DNA of 64,000 bases, from positions 310,001 to 374,000 of the forward strand of contig NZ_JBMSDT010000005.1 of NCBI RefSeq assembly GCF_049445795.1, given 5' to 3'. Position numbers and translations under genes: made by a program. The DNA is from Larkinella sp049445795. Its GTDB lineage: Bacteria > Bacteroidota > Bacteroidia > Cytophagales > Spirosomataceae. The notes under the pieces are model-generated. The model had not been told where the DNA came from and made no database searches. It saw nothing but the letters and a program-made list of their open reading frames with translations. Shown in pieces: positions 17,893-26,656 of this stretch (the stretch's first letter is position 1; every line of letters begins with the position of its first letter).

Positions 17893-19419
17893 ATGACAAC
17901 TGCAACAGCAACGAATACGGGCAAAGTTACGCAAGTAATTGGCCCGGTTGTTGACGTGAGTTTTGAGGGCGAAGGGTCGCGCCTACCGGCGATTCTGGAC
18001 GCTCTGGAAGTCACGAAAGCCAATGGCCAAAAAGTGATCCTGGAGTGCCAGCAGCACCTCGGCGAAGACCGGGTTCGTACCATCTCGATGGATGCCACCG
18101 AAGGACTCGAGCGCGGGATGACCGTCGTTCACCTGGGCAACCAGATCACGATGCCGACGGGCGACGGAATTCGCGGACGGTTGTTCAACGTCGTGGGAAC
18201 GGCCATCGACGGGATTCCCCAACCTCAAAGCACCGGCGGTTTGCCCATTCACCGGGCCGCTCCGAAGTTCGAAGACCTCGCTACCTCGACCGAAGTTCTT
18301 TTCACCGGGATTAAGGTTATCGACCTGCTCGAACCGTATGCCAAAGGGGGTAAGATCGGTCTGTTCGGGGGTGCCGGTGTAGGAAAAACCGTATTGATCC
18401 AGGAATTGATCAACAACATTGCCAAGGCGTATTCCGGTCTTTCGGTATTTGCCGGTGTAGGGGAGCGGACCCGCGAAGGGAACGACCTGCTGCGCGAAAT
18501 GATCGAAGCCGGGATTATTAAATACGGCGAGAACTTCAAACACTCGATGGAAGAAGGCGGCTGGGATTTGTCGAAAGTCGATCCGGACGAGCTGAAAGAG
18601 AGCCAGGCTACCTTTATCTTCGGTCAGATGAACGAACCTCCCGGAGCCCGTGCCCGCGTTGCCCTGTCGGGTCTGACGATTGCCGAGCACTTCCGCGACG
18701 GTGACGGAACGGGACAAGGCCGTGATATTCTGTTCTTTATCGATAATATTTTCCGGTTTACGCAGGCCGGTTCGGAAGTATCGGCGCTCTTGGGCCGGAT
18801 GCCGTCGGCCGTAGGGTACCAGCCCACGCTGGCCACCGAGATGGGTTCCATGCAGGAGCGGATTACGTCAACCAAACGCGGTTCGATTACGTCGGTTCAG
18901 GCGGTTTACGTACCGGCCGATGACTTGACTGACCCGGCCCCGGCCACGACCTTTGCCCACTTGGATGCCACGACGGTATTGAGCCGGAAAATTGCCGAGC
19001 TGGGTATCTACCCGGCCGTGGACCCGCTGGATTCAACCTCCCGGATTCTGACCGCCGAGGTCGTGGGGGATGAGCACTACAACACCGCCCAGCGCGTGAA
19101 AGAGATTCTGCAACGCTACAAAGAATTGCAGGACATCATCGCCATCCTCGGGATGGAAGAACTTTCGGAAGAAGATAAGCTGACCGTAAGCCGGGCCCGC
19201 CGGGTGCAACGCTTCCTGTCGCAGCCGTTCCACGTGGCCGAGCAGTTTACCGGTTTGAAAGGCGTACTGGTTCCGATTGAAGAAACCATCCGGGGCTTCA
19301 ACGAAATCATCGACGGGAAATGGGATCACCTGCCCGAAGCGGCTTTCAACCTGGTCGGAACAATCGACGACGCAGCCGCCAAAGGTGAGCGTCTAATGCG
19401 TGAAGCCGCAAATAAATAG
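17893..19419 (+). CDS. atpD: F1F0 ATP synthase subunit beta
   Basis: A 508-aa catalytic subunit of the membrane-bound ATP synthase. The start is MTTATATNTGKV at 17893, after the promoter; an in-frame upstream start at 17818 lies inside the promoter. The N-terminal barrel (GKVTQVIGPVVDV) precedes the P-loop GGAGVGKT (159-166), the Walker B region ILFFIDNIFR, and the DELSEED-like loop MEELSEEDK, which couples to subunit gamma. It is followed by atpC only; the other ATP synthase subunits are not in the window, the usual arrangement in Bacteroidota. Confidence 0.97.
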   Translation: MTTATATNTGKVTQVIGPVVDVSFEGEGSRLPAILDALEVTKANGQKVILECQQHLGEDRVRTISMDATEGLERGMTVVHLGNQITMPTGDGIRGRLFNVVGTAIDGIPQPQSTGGLPIHRAAPKFEDLATSTEVLFTGIKVIDLLEPYAKGGKIGLFGGAGVGKTVLIQELINNIAKAYSGLSVFAGVGERTREGNDLLREMIEAGIIKYGENFKHSMEEGGWDLSKVDPDELKESQATFIFGQMNEPPGARARVALSGLTIAEHFRDGDGTGQGRDILFFIDNIFRFTQAGSEVSALLGRMPSAVGYQPTLATEMGSMQERITSTKRGSITSVQAVYVPADDLTDPAPATTFAHLDATTVLSRKIAELGIYPAVDPLDSTSRILTAEVVGDEHYNTAQRVKEILQRYKELQDIIAILGMEELSEEDKLTVSRARRVQRFLSQPFHVAEQFTGLKGVLVPIEETIRGFNEIIDGKWDHLPEAAFNLVGTIDDAAAKGERLMREAANK

Positions 19420-19424
19420 ATATT

Positions 19425-19503
19425 GATCGTTTAAGGCTTGAGATTTAACATTTAAGGCGCTGGCGCTGAGACGTTAAACCTCAAACCTTAAACTTTAAAC
19501 GAT
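19425..19503. repeat. Imperfect palindrome between atpD and atpC
   Basis: ATCGTTTAA at 19425 mirrors TTAAACGAT ending at 19503, with inner arms of TTTAAG/TTTAAC-type units that pair with a few gaps. It resembles the TTAAC-heptamer hairpins at 55.4 and 58.7 kb. It lies within an operon and may affect the relative yield of atpD and atpC. Confidence 0.7.
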
Positions 19504-19509
19504 AAAAAA

Positions 19510-19758
19510 ATGCATTTGGAGATCATTACACCGGATCGGAAGGTGTTCACCGGCGAAGCCACGGCGGTGACGTTTCCGGGCACGGAAGGGCAGTTTCAAG
19601 TTCTGAACGACCACGCACCCATCGTCAGCACCCTGGCGCGGGGGCCGGTTACGATTGCCACCGGTGCCGGAACGCAGACGTTTACCGTCGACGGCGGTGT
19701 GGTGGAAGTCCTGAATAACAAGGTGCTGGTGCTGGCCGAAGCGGTTATTGCCGCTTAA
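19510..19758 (+). CDS. atpC: F1F0 ATP synthase subunit epsilon
   Basis: An 82-aa subunit of the F1 central stalk. It begins MHLEIITPDRKVFTGEA and holds only the N-terminal beta-sandwich (AVTFPGTEGQFQVLNDHAP, TVDGGVVEVLNNKVLVLAE). The C-terminal helical hairpin, which in longer epsilon subunits inhibits ATP hydrolysis, is absent, so that form of control should not operate. Short epsilon subunits are common in Bacteroidota. It is expressed with atpD, 90 bp upstream, and ends at a strong terminator. Confidence 0.92.
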   Translation: MHLEIITPDRKVFTGEATAVTFPGTEGQFQVLNDHAPIVSTLARGPVTIATGAGTQTFTVDGGVVEVLNNKVLVLAEAVIAA

Positions 19759-19785
19759 CCACCGATTCGCCTGAAGAACTGGAAG

Positions 19786-19813
19786 GGCAGGTCTGCAAAG
19801 ACTTGCCTTTTTT
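19786..19813 (+). terminator. Terminator of the atpDC operon
   Basis: GGCAGGTCT (19786-19794), loop GCAA, then AGACTTGCC (19799-19807) form a 9-bp stem with one G-T pair, followed by TTTTTTG. It lies 28 bp after the atpC stop. Confidence 0.85.
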
Positions 19814-19840
19814 GTTTGTTTTCAGCTGCTACGTTTACCC

Positions 19841-20782
19841 TCAATCAAGCACAATCACCGATTTCCCAATCCCTTTCCCCCGGCGCACTTCGCGATAGGC
19901 GTCCCGGACGTTGGTGAGGGAATAGATCTTATCCAGCACGATTTGCAGGCCCTCTTCAGTCAGCTTCGCTAAAGTCGTGAACCCGTCAACGGTCGGTTTC
20001 AGAATCAAAACCCTCCGTTTTTGCCCGGAAAAGAAATTGTTGATGAACGCAGAAAGGAGCGTCAGCGGGGAAGGCAACGTACTGACAAAGACGGCTTTGG
20101 GTTTCATCAGGCGCTTGGCCTCCGTAAAGGAAAGCTTGGTGGATAGGTCAATCACGGCGTCGAAGCGTTGGTTGAGCAGCTTGATCGGTTGCTTCGTGTA
20201 ATCAACGACGGTGTCCGCGCCCCATTGCCGGGCTTCAACAACACCTTTCGTGCTGACAACCGCCGTTACCCGGGCACCGCGTTTTTTAGCCATCTGCACG
20301 GCAATTACGCCAATGCCACCGGTAGCGCCGTTGATCAATACGTCCTGGTTCGGCCCCACAGCGGCCAGTTGATCCATGATCTGGAGGGCGGACAGGCCGG
20401 TTACGGGCAGGGCGGCTGCCTGCTCAAACGAGACATTGGCCGGTTTTAGGACAAGATCGGTCTCTTTAACGGCAATGTAGTCAGCCAAAGCTCCGCCTTT
20501 GAATGCGTCTAGTAAGCCCATGACCGCATCCCCCGCCTTGAAACGGGTAACGGCGAGGCCGGTTTGTTCAACAATACCCGAAAAATCGATGCCCACCGAT
20601 TTCGGAAATTTAGAACCCGACATCAATTTCATTTCGCCACCGTATATCTTCCAATCCAGGGGATTGATCGAAACCGCTTTGACGCGGATCAGCAGTTGAT
20701 CCTTTTCAATCGTAGGCACCGCCTGCTCGCTTAGTTCCAGTACGCTTTCGTCGCCGAACTGGCTATAAATTACTTTTTTCAT
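19841..20782 (-). CDS. NADP-dependent medium-chain oxidoreductase (quinone reductase-like)
   Basis: A 313-aa zinc-independent member of the MDR superfamily. The start is MKKVIYSQFGDESVLE at 20782; the frame continues upstream through non-coding-looking sequence. The catalytic N-terminal domain includes RVKAVSINPLDWKIYGGEM and GIDFSGIVEQTG. The Rossmann domain has INGATGGIGVIAVQMAKKRG, the nucleotide-binding signature of quinone oxidoreductase/enoyl reductase types. It probably reduces quinones or activated double bonds with NADPH in the cytoplasm. It stands alone, and its substrate is unknown. Confidence 0.85.
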   Translation of the reverse strand: MKKVIYSQFGDESVLELSEQAVPTIEKDQLLIRVKAVSINPLDWKIYGGEMKLMSGSKFPKSVGIDFSGIVEQTGLAVTRFKAGDAVMGLLDAFKGGALADYIAVKETDLVLKPANVSFEQAAALPVTGLSALQIMDQLAAVGPNQDVLINGATGGIGVIAVQMAKKRGARVTAVVSTKGVVEARQWGADTVVDYTKQPIKLLNQRFDAVIDLSTKLSFTEAKRLMKPKAVFVSTLPSPLTLLSAFINNFFSGQKRRVLILKPTVDGFTTLAKLTEEGLQIVLDKIYSLTNVRDAYREVRRGKGIGKSVIVLD

Positions 20783-21034
20783 GTTGATTTCGCTGTTAAG
20801 CCGTGTGTTTGAAGGATTACACGGCAAAGGTGGCCCTTCTAACGAACGGTAAATAGCGCAAAAAGCCGGAAAAACAGTCGAATCCGACAAGGCGGGCTTC
20901 CCGAACTAGCGGGCAAGGCGGTTGGGGTGGAAAGATCATGCCGGTTTGTCCGATCGGACTGATTTGTTGTCTCATTTGAATAGTTTTCAGCCAGGCGTCG
21001 TTCTAGTTTTGTGGTGTACTTTAAATCAACCCCA

Positions 21035-21532
21035 ATGGAAAATCATAAAAAACCGCTCACGGTAAGCCCTGAGGAGGGAAATAGTGTTTCGGTGGCTGGG
21101 AGCACCTACCGGATTCTGGTTCGCGGAAAAGACACGGGAAATGCGTTCGCTACGATTGACATGCTTGTTCCGCCCGGCGGTGGACCCGGACCACATGCGC
21201 ACGCGGATTTTGAAGAATCTTTTTACGTGATCGACGGTGAAATCGAGGTGAAATCCGAATTTGGTACGTATGTGGCGACCAAAGGAACGTTCATCAACAT
21301 TCCGAAAGGCGGAGTGGTACACGGTTTCAAGAATAAGACGCAGCAAACAGCCCATCTGCTTTGCACCGTGGTCCCGGCTGGTCTGGAATCGTTCTTTGAG
21401 GAGATTGGTCAACCCGTTGCCGCCGGTCAGTTCCTGCCTCCGCCCCAGTTGGACGCGGCCACGATCAAAAAGCTACAAGCCATCGCCGAAACGTACGGTC
21501 AGCAGGTTTTTCCGCCCGATTATCTGGGCTAA
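21035..21532 (+). CDS. Cupin domain-containing protein
   Basis: A 165-aa single-domain cupin starting MENHKKPLTVSPEEGN. Motif 1 is seen as PGPHAHADFEESFYVIDGEIEV in outline (His, His, Glu metal ligands) and motif 2 as GGVVHGFKN (last His). It is likely a small metal-binding enzyme or ligand sensor; no substrate can be given. A TAGTTTTG -7 box at 21004-21011 lies 24 bp before the ATG. It converges with the AraC regulator, 7 bp from its stop; the pair may be functionally linked, but this is not shown. Confidence 0.8.
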   Translation: MENHKKPLTVSPEEGNSVSVAGSTYRILVRGKDTGNAFATIDMLVPPGGGPGPHAHADFEESFYVIDGEIEVKSEFGTYVATKGTFINIPKGGVVHGFKNKTQQTAHLLCTVVPAGLESFFEEIGQPVAAGQFLPPPQLDAATIKKLQAIAETYGQQVFPPDYLG

Positions 21533-21539
21533 ACCGGAG

Positions 21540-22520
21540 TTACGTATACGAATAACGCTTCGGATTGAGTCCGTAATGCTTTTCAAACAACCGGCTGAAG
21601 TGGCTCAGGTTGGAAAACCCCAGCTCATAGCCCACCTCGCCGACGGAATGTTTGCCCTGTTTCAGCAGGAAGGCGGCTTCTTCCATGCGGGCTTGCTGAT
21701 AGTAATTGTAGATGGTGGCGCCAAACGTTTGCTTGAAAAGGTATTTTAATTTTGTCTCGCTCATGGCGGCCAATTGGGCCAGTTCGCGGATGACCGGCGG
21801 CACGCTCAGGTCGCGAATGATCGCGTTGCGTATCGATAAAAGTCGTTCAGCGTCGGCGCTGTTGATGGTTTGGTGAACGGCGCTCTCCCGTAAAGACAGT
21901 TTATGAAAAACCAGGTAGAGCAGTTCCTGCACCTTGATCTGCATGTAGAAGTGGCTCAGGCGATCATTCATGTCTACGGCGGCCATGTTTTTAAGCAAGA
22001 GCTTGGTCTCGGCTTCCATGCGTTCGAAGAAAAGAAAGGAATTTCCGCTGCCGGTAATGGTTTGAAGCACCGAATTGGGCTCGCTGGCGGATAATAATTC
22101 CTTCAAGCGGGGCGGTTTTATAGCGACAACCACATACTGAATCTGTTGATGGGCGGGGAAACGTAAGGTAGAGCTGAGGTCGTTGGACGTAACCTGGATG
22201 GCCGACTCATCACGCTGCGAAAACAGGACCTGGGTATTGTTATTGTAAGCAATCTCAAGCGCCTGCTCGTTATTATAAAAAAAGACGGTGATCAGGTCAT
22301 TTCCCTGGCCGGAGGTATTGCGTTTAACGATCAAATCTTCCTTGAGCAAATACCGGTGGATCGTGATCTTGAAGTCCGGTCCGAATCCTACCTTGCGAAT
22401 GTAGCCCTGTCCCAGATGCTCCGGTATCACCAGCAGGCCATTCTGGACCGTTGCCTGGATGTGACGGGCAAAGTACGTGATAAAGTCAAAATCGGGGGTC
22501 GCGGAAAAGCTGAAGATCAT
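21540..22520 (-). CDS. AraC family transcriptional regulator
   Basis: A 326-aa regulator. The C-terminal region (about 225-326) has the double helix-turn-helix of the AraC/XylS family: SETKLKYLFKQTFGATIYNYY, then SVGEVGYELGFSNLSHFSRLF and the ending YGLNPKRY. The N-terminal 200 residues resemble the effector domain of Bacteroidota AraC proteins with no obvious ligand. It probably activates nearby genes such as the cupin or oxidoreductase in response to a small molecule, which is inference. It converges on the cupin gene, with a 7-bp gap. Confidence 0.87.
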   Translation of the reverse strand: MIFSFSATPDFDFITYFARHIQATVQNGLLVIPEHLGQGYIRKVGFGPDFKITIHRYLLKEDLIVKRNTSGQGNDLITVFFYNNEQALEIAYNNNTQVLFSQRDESAIQVTSNDLSSTLRFPAHQQIQYVVVAIKPPRLKELLSASEPNSVLQTITGSGNSFLFFERMEAETKLLLKNMAAVDMNDRLSHFYMQIKVQELLYLVFHKLSLRESAVHQTINSADAERLLSIRNAIIRDLSVPPVIRELAQLAAMSETKLKYLFKQTFGATIYNYYQQARMEEAAFLLKQGKHSVGEVGYELGFSNLSHFSRLFEKHYGLNPKRYSYT

Positions 22521-22622
22521 GACGGCAGGTCCGTTGGTCAGTGACGTTCACCAATAGTGTCTACTTTCAAATGCAGAATTATCCAAGCGCACTGGCCGGA
22601 CGTTTCCTGCTGGTCAATTTCG

Positions 22623-24173
22623 TCACCGCGCTGTCATTTTCCGCTTGCCTTCCTGGATGAGTTCCAGGGCTTTTTCCATGTCCAGATCGCGCTGCTTGAT
22701 GCGGTCCTGAACGGTGTAGTCAACCGGATAGTCGGGCATAACGCCCCGGCCCTGGTCGGGGTTGCGGCTGGCCGTGGCAATCCAGAAAACCGGGAACCGG
22801 ACGCGCAGCCTCGTTTCGGGCAGGGTCAAAGTCTGAATAATGCCGCCGTTGCAACCCGCTTCGCCCCCGCCGGTTTCCTGACCGATGATCGTGACGGGTC
22901 GTTGCGCCTTCAGGCTGGCCGTAAAAATGGAAGCCGCCGAGAAAGTCCGGCCACTGGTCAGGACGTATACTTTCCCGCTGTAGCGGTGTTCGGAAGCCGG
23001 TTTGTTCCAGCCGACGTTGGATTTGCCAAACTGATACCGTCCCCCTTCGATTTTCATAAACCGGAAATTCTGCCGCAATACCCGTTTTTCTTTCCGGTCG
23101 AAATACGAACAGGCATTCGGTCGGCGGACGCGGCATTCGGCCCGGTCAACTTGCCGGAAATCGGATTTCATCAGGTAAGACATCAAATCCGAGCCGATTT
23201 CGGCGTTGCCACCGGTATTTTGCCGCAGGTCAATGACCAAATCCTGTACTTTCAGCTTCTCCAGGGTTTCAAAAACCTCCCGGTGATACGATTGATACCG
23301 GTCATACCCAAAACTGTTGATGATTAGCGCAGCCGCGGTCGAATCGCTGTTCAGAAAGTGCAGCGACCGGATGAGTTGCAGTTTCGCATCGTCATCGAAA
23401 GAGGTTTCGGTTTTATGACGGCTTTTTTTACTCCGTTTGACGGTGGCCGGAGCGGGTGCCGTCGGAATGTCGCGGGCGTTCACCGGCCGTCGGCGCACGG
23501 TGGTAACCCGCTCGGCACTGGTGGTGTCGCGAACCGTCAGGGTCCAGGGGGAACGACCACCAAAATGACGCCAGTAGGTTTCTTCGAGGTGATAGAGTTC
23601 CAGGAAATAATTCTTGAACGTCTGGTTATAACCGTCGGAAGGCCAGCGGTCGCGGGCGGCCTGGATGATGTCTTTAACGGAATGATTGCCCAGCTTCAAC
23701 ACTTCCGTACCGCAAACCAGCGAAGAGTCGGTGCTACGGTTGCGTCCGATAAAGAGCCGGTCGTTTTGCAAAATAATATCGAACGGTAGCCACTCCGGTT
23801 GCGGTTTTCGGCCCGAACGGCTTGCATAAAGCGATTCCTGCACGTCGGTATGCCCGCAGCGAATCCGGACGATCAGCGGCCGGAGCAATTCGCGAAACTC
23901 CACCTCAGTCATGGGGCGGTAGAGCTGACGGGCTACTTCGTCGAAATTCCGGTCCATCTCCTCGCGCGTTGCGTACCGATACAGGCTCGGATGGCGCTCT
24001 TCCAGCGTCTTCCGAAGCACCGCAAAGTCGCTCCGCAACTGCTCGACCGTATACACCCGGGGGCGGTAAGTCGCTTTTTTCGGATGGGTCGGAAAACAAT
24101 AAGCCGTGCTGACGGTCAACGCCATCAGCAGCACGAGGAAACGCATACTGTTTTGCAAAATGAAACCAATCAT
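22623..24173 (-). CDS. Exported S41 family peptidase
   Basis: A protein of about 516 aa. The start could be MIGFILQNS (24173) or MRFLVLLMAL (24146), both giving an N-terminal signal or anchor; the frame is open upstream but overlaps the yraN gene. The peptidase domain shows VIDLRQNTGGN, then VYVLTSGRTFSAASIF with the nucleophile Ser, and IGQETGGGEAG, like tricorn/IRBP-type S41 enzymes rather than CtpA, and there is no clear PDZ domain. A conserved helical domain (EQLRSDFAVLRKTLEERHP) precedes it. It probably degrades peptides in the periplasm. Confidence 0.83.
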   Translation of the reverse strand: MIGFILQNSMRFLVLLMALTVSTAYCFPTHPKKATYRPRVYTVEQLRSDFAVLRKTLEERHPSLYRYATREEMDRNFDEVARQLYRPMTEVEFRELLRPLIVRIRCGHTDVQESLYASRSGRKPQPEWLPFDIILQNDRLFIGRNRSTDSSLVCGTEVLKLGNHSVKDIIQAARDRWPSDGYNQTFKNYFLELYHLEETYWRHFGGRSPWTLTVRDTTSAERVTTVRRRPVNARDIPTAPAPATVKRSKKSRHKTETSFDDDAKLQLIRSLHFLNSDSTAAALIINSFGYDRYQSYHREVFETLEKLKVQDLVIDLRQNTGGNAEIGSDLMSYLMKSDFRQVDRAECRVRRPNACSYFDRKEKRVLRQNFRFMKIEGGRYQFGKSNVGWNKPASEHRYSGKVYVLTSGRTFSAASIFTASLKAQRPVTIIGQETGGGEAGCNGGIIQTLTLPETRLRVRFPVFWIATASRNPDQGRGVMPDYPVDYTVQDRIKQRDLDMEKALELIQEGKRKMTAR

Positions 24174-24213
24174 TCTATTCCCGAAACTAACTTTTTTTTT
24201 ATGGGAAACAAAA

Positions 24214-24567
24214 TTAGTAGAAAGCGTCTTCCAGGTGCCTGACAACCACTTCGTCGGGTAATACCGTCACGGCGACAATATCAAATCGTACGTCGTAGGG
24301 CCAGTCTTTGCTAAAAATATAGTGTTCGGCGGCTTTCATGATCAGCCGGGCCTTGGTATACGTGACAAATTCCTCGGGATTGCCAAACCGGGTACTGCTG
24401 CGCGTCTTGACTTCGACGAAAACCAATAGTTTACCTTTTTGCGCGATCAGGTCAATTTCCGCGTGTTGGTACCGGTAATTTCGTTCTAAAACCTGGTAGC
24501 CTTTCTCTTGCAGGTAGCGGACGGCCTCGTCTTCGCCCTGCTTGCCGGTATCGTTGTGCTGTGCCAT
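24214..24567 (-). CDS. YraN family endonuclease-like protein (UPF0102)
   Basis: A 117-aa protein. It shows the family's core: GKQGEDEAVRYLQEKGYQVLER, then RYQHAEIDLIAQKG and LVFVEVKTRSS, which match the restriction-enzyme-like fold (E, D, ExK). Such proteins are predicted Holliday-junction-resolvase-like nucleases whose role is not well established. It lies just upstream of the S41 peptidase on the same strand and diverges from lipB by about 90 bp. Confidence 0.88.
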   Translation of the reverse strand: MAQHNDTGKQGEDEAVRYLQEKGYQVLERNYRYQHAEIDLIAQKGKLLVFVEVKTRSSTRFGNPEEFVTYTKARLIMKAAEHYIFSKDWPYDVRFDIVAVTVLPDEVVVRHLEDAFY

Positions 24568-24658
24568 AAACGGTTTTTCTCCTTAGACGCAAAACCGTTG
24601 AAATGGATACGAACGAAAACACCCGGTTTTGGTGTTTTTTCCCTAAGGATTAGCCAAA

Positions 24659-25405
24659 ATGAATCATCATTGCAATAAACAGGTACAGGTGCAGCACCTG
24701 GGAATTATTGATTATCAGACTGCCTGGGACCATCAGGAGCAATTGTTGGCCGATATTGTTGCCACCAAAATAGCGAACCGGAACCAGCCCTCTAACCAGC
24801 AGGTCCTGACGTCCAATCACCTGTTATTTTGCGAACACCCGCACGTATATACACTCGGGAAAAGTGGCAAGGAAGGCAATTTGCTGGTGGATGAAGCCGG
24901 TTTGCGGACCCTTGGTGCAACGTATTACAAGATCAACCGGGGGGGCGATATCACCTACCACGGCCCGGGGCAGTTGGTGGGCTATCCGATTCTGGACCTT
25001 GATAATTTTTTTACGGACATTCACCGGTACATGCGCCTGCTGGAAGAAGCCATCATCCGAACGCTGGCCGAGTACGGACTCGATGCGGGCCGGATCGACG
25101 GGTTGACGGGCGTGTGGCTGGGCTATGATCTGGAAAAAAAACAATCCAACGGCCCCCGAAAAATTTGTGCGATGGGCGTTAAAGCGAGCCGTTGGGTAAC
25201 CATGCACGGTTTTGCCTTGAACGTGAACACGGATTTGAGTTACTTTAATTACATTGTGCCCTGCGGGATTGACGACAAAGCCGTCACGTCGATGCAGGCC
25301 GAACTGGGCCGGGCGGTGCCGCTTTCGGACGTGACCGAGCGTGTCAGTTACCACTTGGCTGATTTATTTGACATGGAGTTAACCAAAAGTACCCACGGAC
25401 TTTAG
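24659..25405 (+). CDS. lipB: Octanoyltransferase (lipoyl protein synthesis)
   Basis: A 248-aa enzyme that moves octanoyl groups from acyl carrier protein to lipoyl domains of dehydrogenase complexes, the first step of lipoate synthesis. It shows the family motifs RGGDITYHGPGQLVGYP (79-95 region), the Lys-containing KICAMGVKAS and the Cys-containing VPCGI, the catalytic Lys/Cys pair. The last seven codons and the TAG stop lie inside the left arm of a REPIN-like repeat, so the C-terminus (STHGL) is element-derived. lipA is not in the window. Confidence 0.94.
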   Translation: MNHHCNKQVQVQHLGIIDYQTAWDHQEQLLADIVATKIANRNQPSNQQVLTSNHLLFCEHPHVYTLGKSGKEGNLLVDEAGLRTLGATYYKINRGGDITYHGPGQLVGYPILDLDNFFTDIHRYMRLLEEAIIRTLAEYGLDAGRIDGLTGVWLGYDLEKKQSNGPRKICAMGVKASRWVTMHGFALNVNTDLSYFNYIVPCGIDDKAVTSMQAELGRAVPLSDVTERVSYHLADLFDMELTKSTHGL

Positions 25406-25474
25406 TCCGTGTGAGCTGCTTTCACCAGATAGATAGGGTTAACTCAAAAAACACGGACTAAAGTCCGTGGGTAC
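25389..25474. repeat. REPIN-like palindromic element, copy 2, overlapping lipB
   Basis: 24-bp perfect arms at 25389-25412 and 25451-25474, the same GTACCCACGGACT core as copy 1, with a 38-bp spacer. The left arm supplies the end of lipB (TAG at 25403-25405), and the right arm ends 8 bp before the next start codon. Confidence 0.9.
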
Positions 25475-25482
25475 GTTAGAGA

Positions 25483-25896
25483 ATGAAGAGAGATATTTCG
25501 TTTTTGCCCGTAGAAGGCGTTCAGGTGGTGGTGGCACGGAAACTGACCGAGTTGAATCAGTACGATTGGCAGGTGTACCTGATCAATCAGAACGAAGTCA
25601 GCATCCGGAACGTCTTCGTGACCTCAAAAGGCTACGGTTTTCTGGATCAGAGCCAACAGCAGTCGCAGACGACCTCGACGCTGCGGCACTTTTTTGCGGA
25701 ACTACAACCCGGTGAGCACGTGGTGGTTGAAACCATCATGCCGGATGTGTTTCATTTAAATAACCAATATTGGGTCAGTTACTACATTGGCGACCAGATT
25801 TTTGACAAAAAGTTTATCTTCGTGCCTGACAGCATCACCGAACAGAACCTGATTCAAATCCACGAATTGGGGCTGGAAGGGATCTTACACGCCTGA
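25483..25896 (+). CDS. Conserved hypothetical protein
   Basis: A 137-aa protein, MKRDISFLPVEGVQVVVARKL. It is a soluble, mostly beta protein (WQVYLINQNEVSIRNVFVTSKGYG, HVVVETIMPDVFHLNNQYWVSYYIG) with no motif I recognise. Its length and composition fit a conserved Bacteroidota protein of unknown function. The start is chosen 8 bp after the REPIN-like element; a frame beginning inside the element is out of phase and is not used. It precedes the exonuclease-like gene by 21 bp and is likely cotranscribed with it. Confidence 0.7.
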   Translation: MKRDISFLPVEGVQVVVARKLTELNQYDWQVYLINQNEVSIRNVFVTSKGYGFLDQSQQQSQTTSTLRHFFAELQPGEHVVVETIMPDVFHLNNQYWVSYYIGDQIFDKKFIFVPDSITEQNLIQIHELGLEGILHA

Positions 25897-25917
25897 TTCT
25901 TTTGTCATCATTCATTT

Positions 25918-26649
25918 ATGGCCGCATCCTGGAAAAAACGACTCAAAAACCTGCTTTTTATTGATATAAAAACCGTTGCCGGCGCTCCTTCCTATAACGA
26001 CCTGGACGAACGAATCCGGCAACAATGGGGACAGAAAGTGTCCTATTTCCAGAATGAAGAAAACTGGTCGGTCGCCAAATGGTACGATAACCGGGCCTCC
26101 TACTACGCCGAATACGGCCGGATTGTCTGCATCGGCATCGGCGGCTTGTATTGGGACGATGACGACAATATCTTCCTGAAAGTCAAAACGCTGGCGAACG
26201 ACGACGAGGAAGCGCTGTTGGGCGAATTCATCAACATTATTGAGAAATACCCGACTAACGAGCTGATCCTTTGCGCTCACAACGGCAAGGAGTTCGACTA
26301 TCCGTATCTGTGCCGCCGGATGCTGGTGCATGGCCACCAACTCCCGGCTACGCTGCGGCTGTCGGGGCGCAAACCCTGGGACATCCCGCACCAGGACGTG
26401 CTCGAAATGTGGCGGTTTGGCGACAGCCGCCATTTCGTACCGCTGGATTTGCTGGCGGCCGTGCTGAACCTGCCTACCCAGCCGCTCGAACTGACCGGCG
26501 ACCAAACCAGTTTAGTGTATTACCAGAAGCAGGGCATGGCAAAGGTGCGCGAATACGCCCGCTCGTCCATCGTGACGCTCGTGCAGGTTTACCTCCGGCT
26601 GCTGGGCGCCCCGCTGGTAGAGGACCAACGCATCACGCGACTGGAATAA
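25918..26649 (+). CDS. DEDD exonuclease-like protein with degraded catalytic site
   Basis: A 243-aa relative of the predicted 3'-5' exonucleases that resemble the PolB exonuclease domain (RNase H-like fold). Motif I reads FIDIKT (Asp16 but Lys18 where Glu is expected), motif II is intact (HNGKEFDYP, Asp127), and motif III reads YARSSIV (Tyr213, Ser217 where Asp is expected). Two of the four metal-binding acids are missing, so activity is doubtful and it may be a nucleic-acid-binding paralogue. It follows a 137-aa hypothetical gene and precedes a large hairpin and rnr. Confidence 0.8.
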   Translation: MAASWKKRLKNLLFIDIKTVAGAPSYNDLDERIRQQWGQKVSYFQNEENWSVAKWYDNRASYYAEYGRIVCIGIGGLYWDDDDNIFLKVKTLANDDEEALLGEFINIIEKYPTNELILCAHNGKEFDYPYLCRRMLVHGHQLPATLRLSGRKPWDIPHQDVLEMWRFGDSRHFVPLDLLAAVLNLPTQPLELTGDQTSLVYYQKQGMAKVREYARSSIVTLVQVYLRLLGAPLVEDQRITRLE

Positions 26650-26656
26650 TTTTTAG

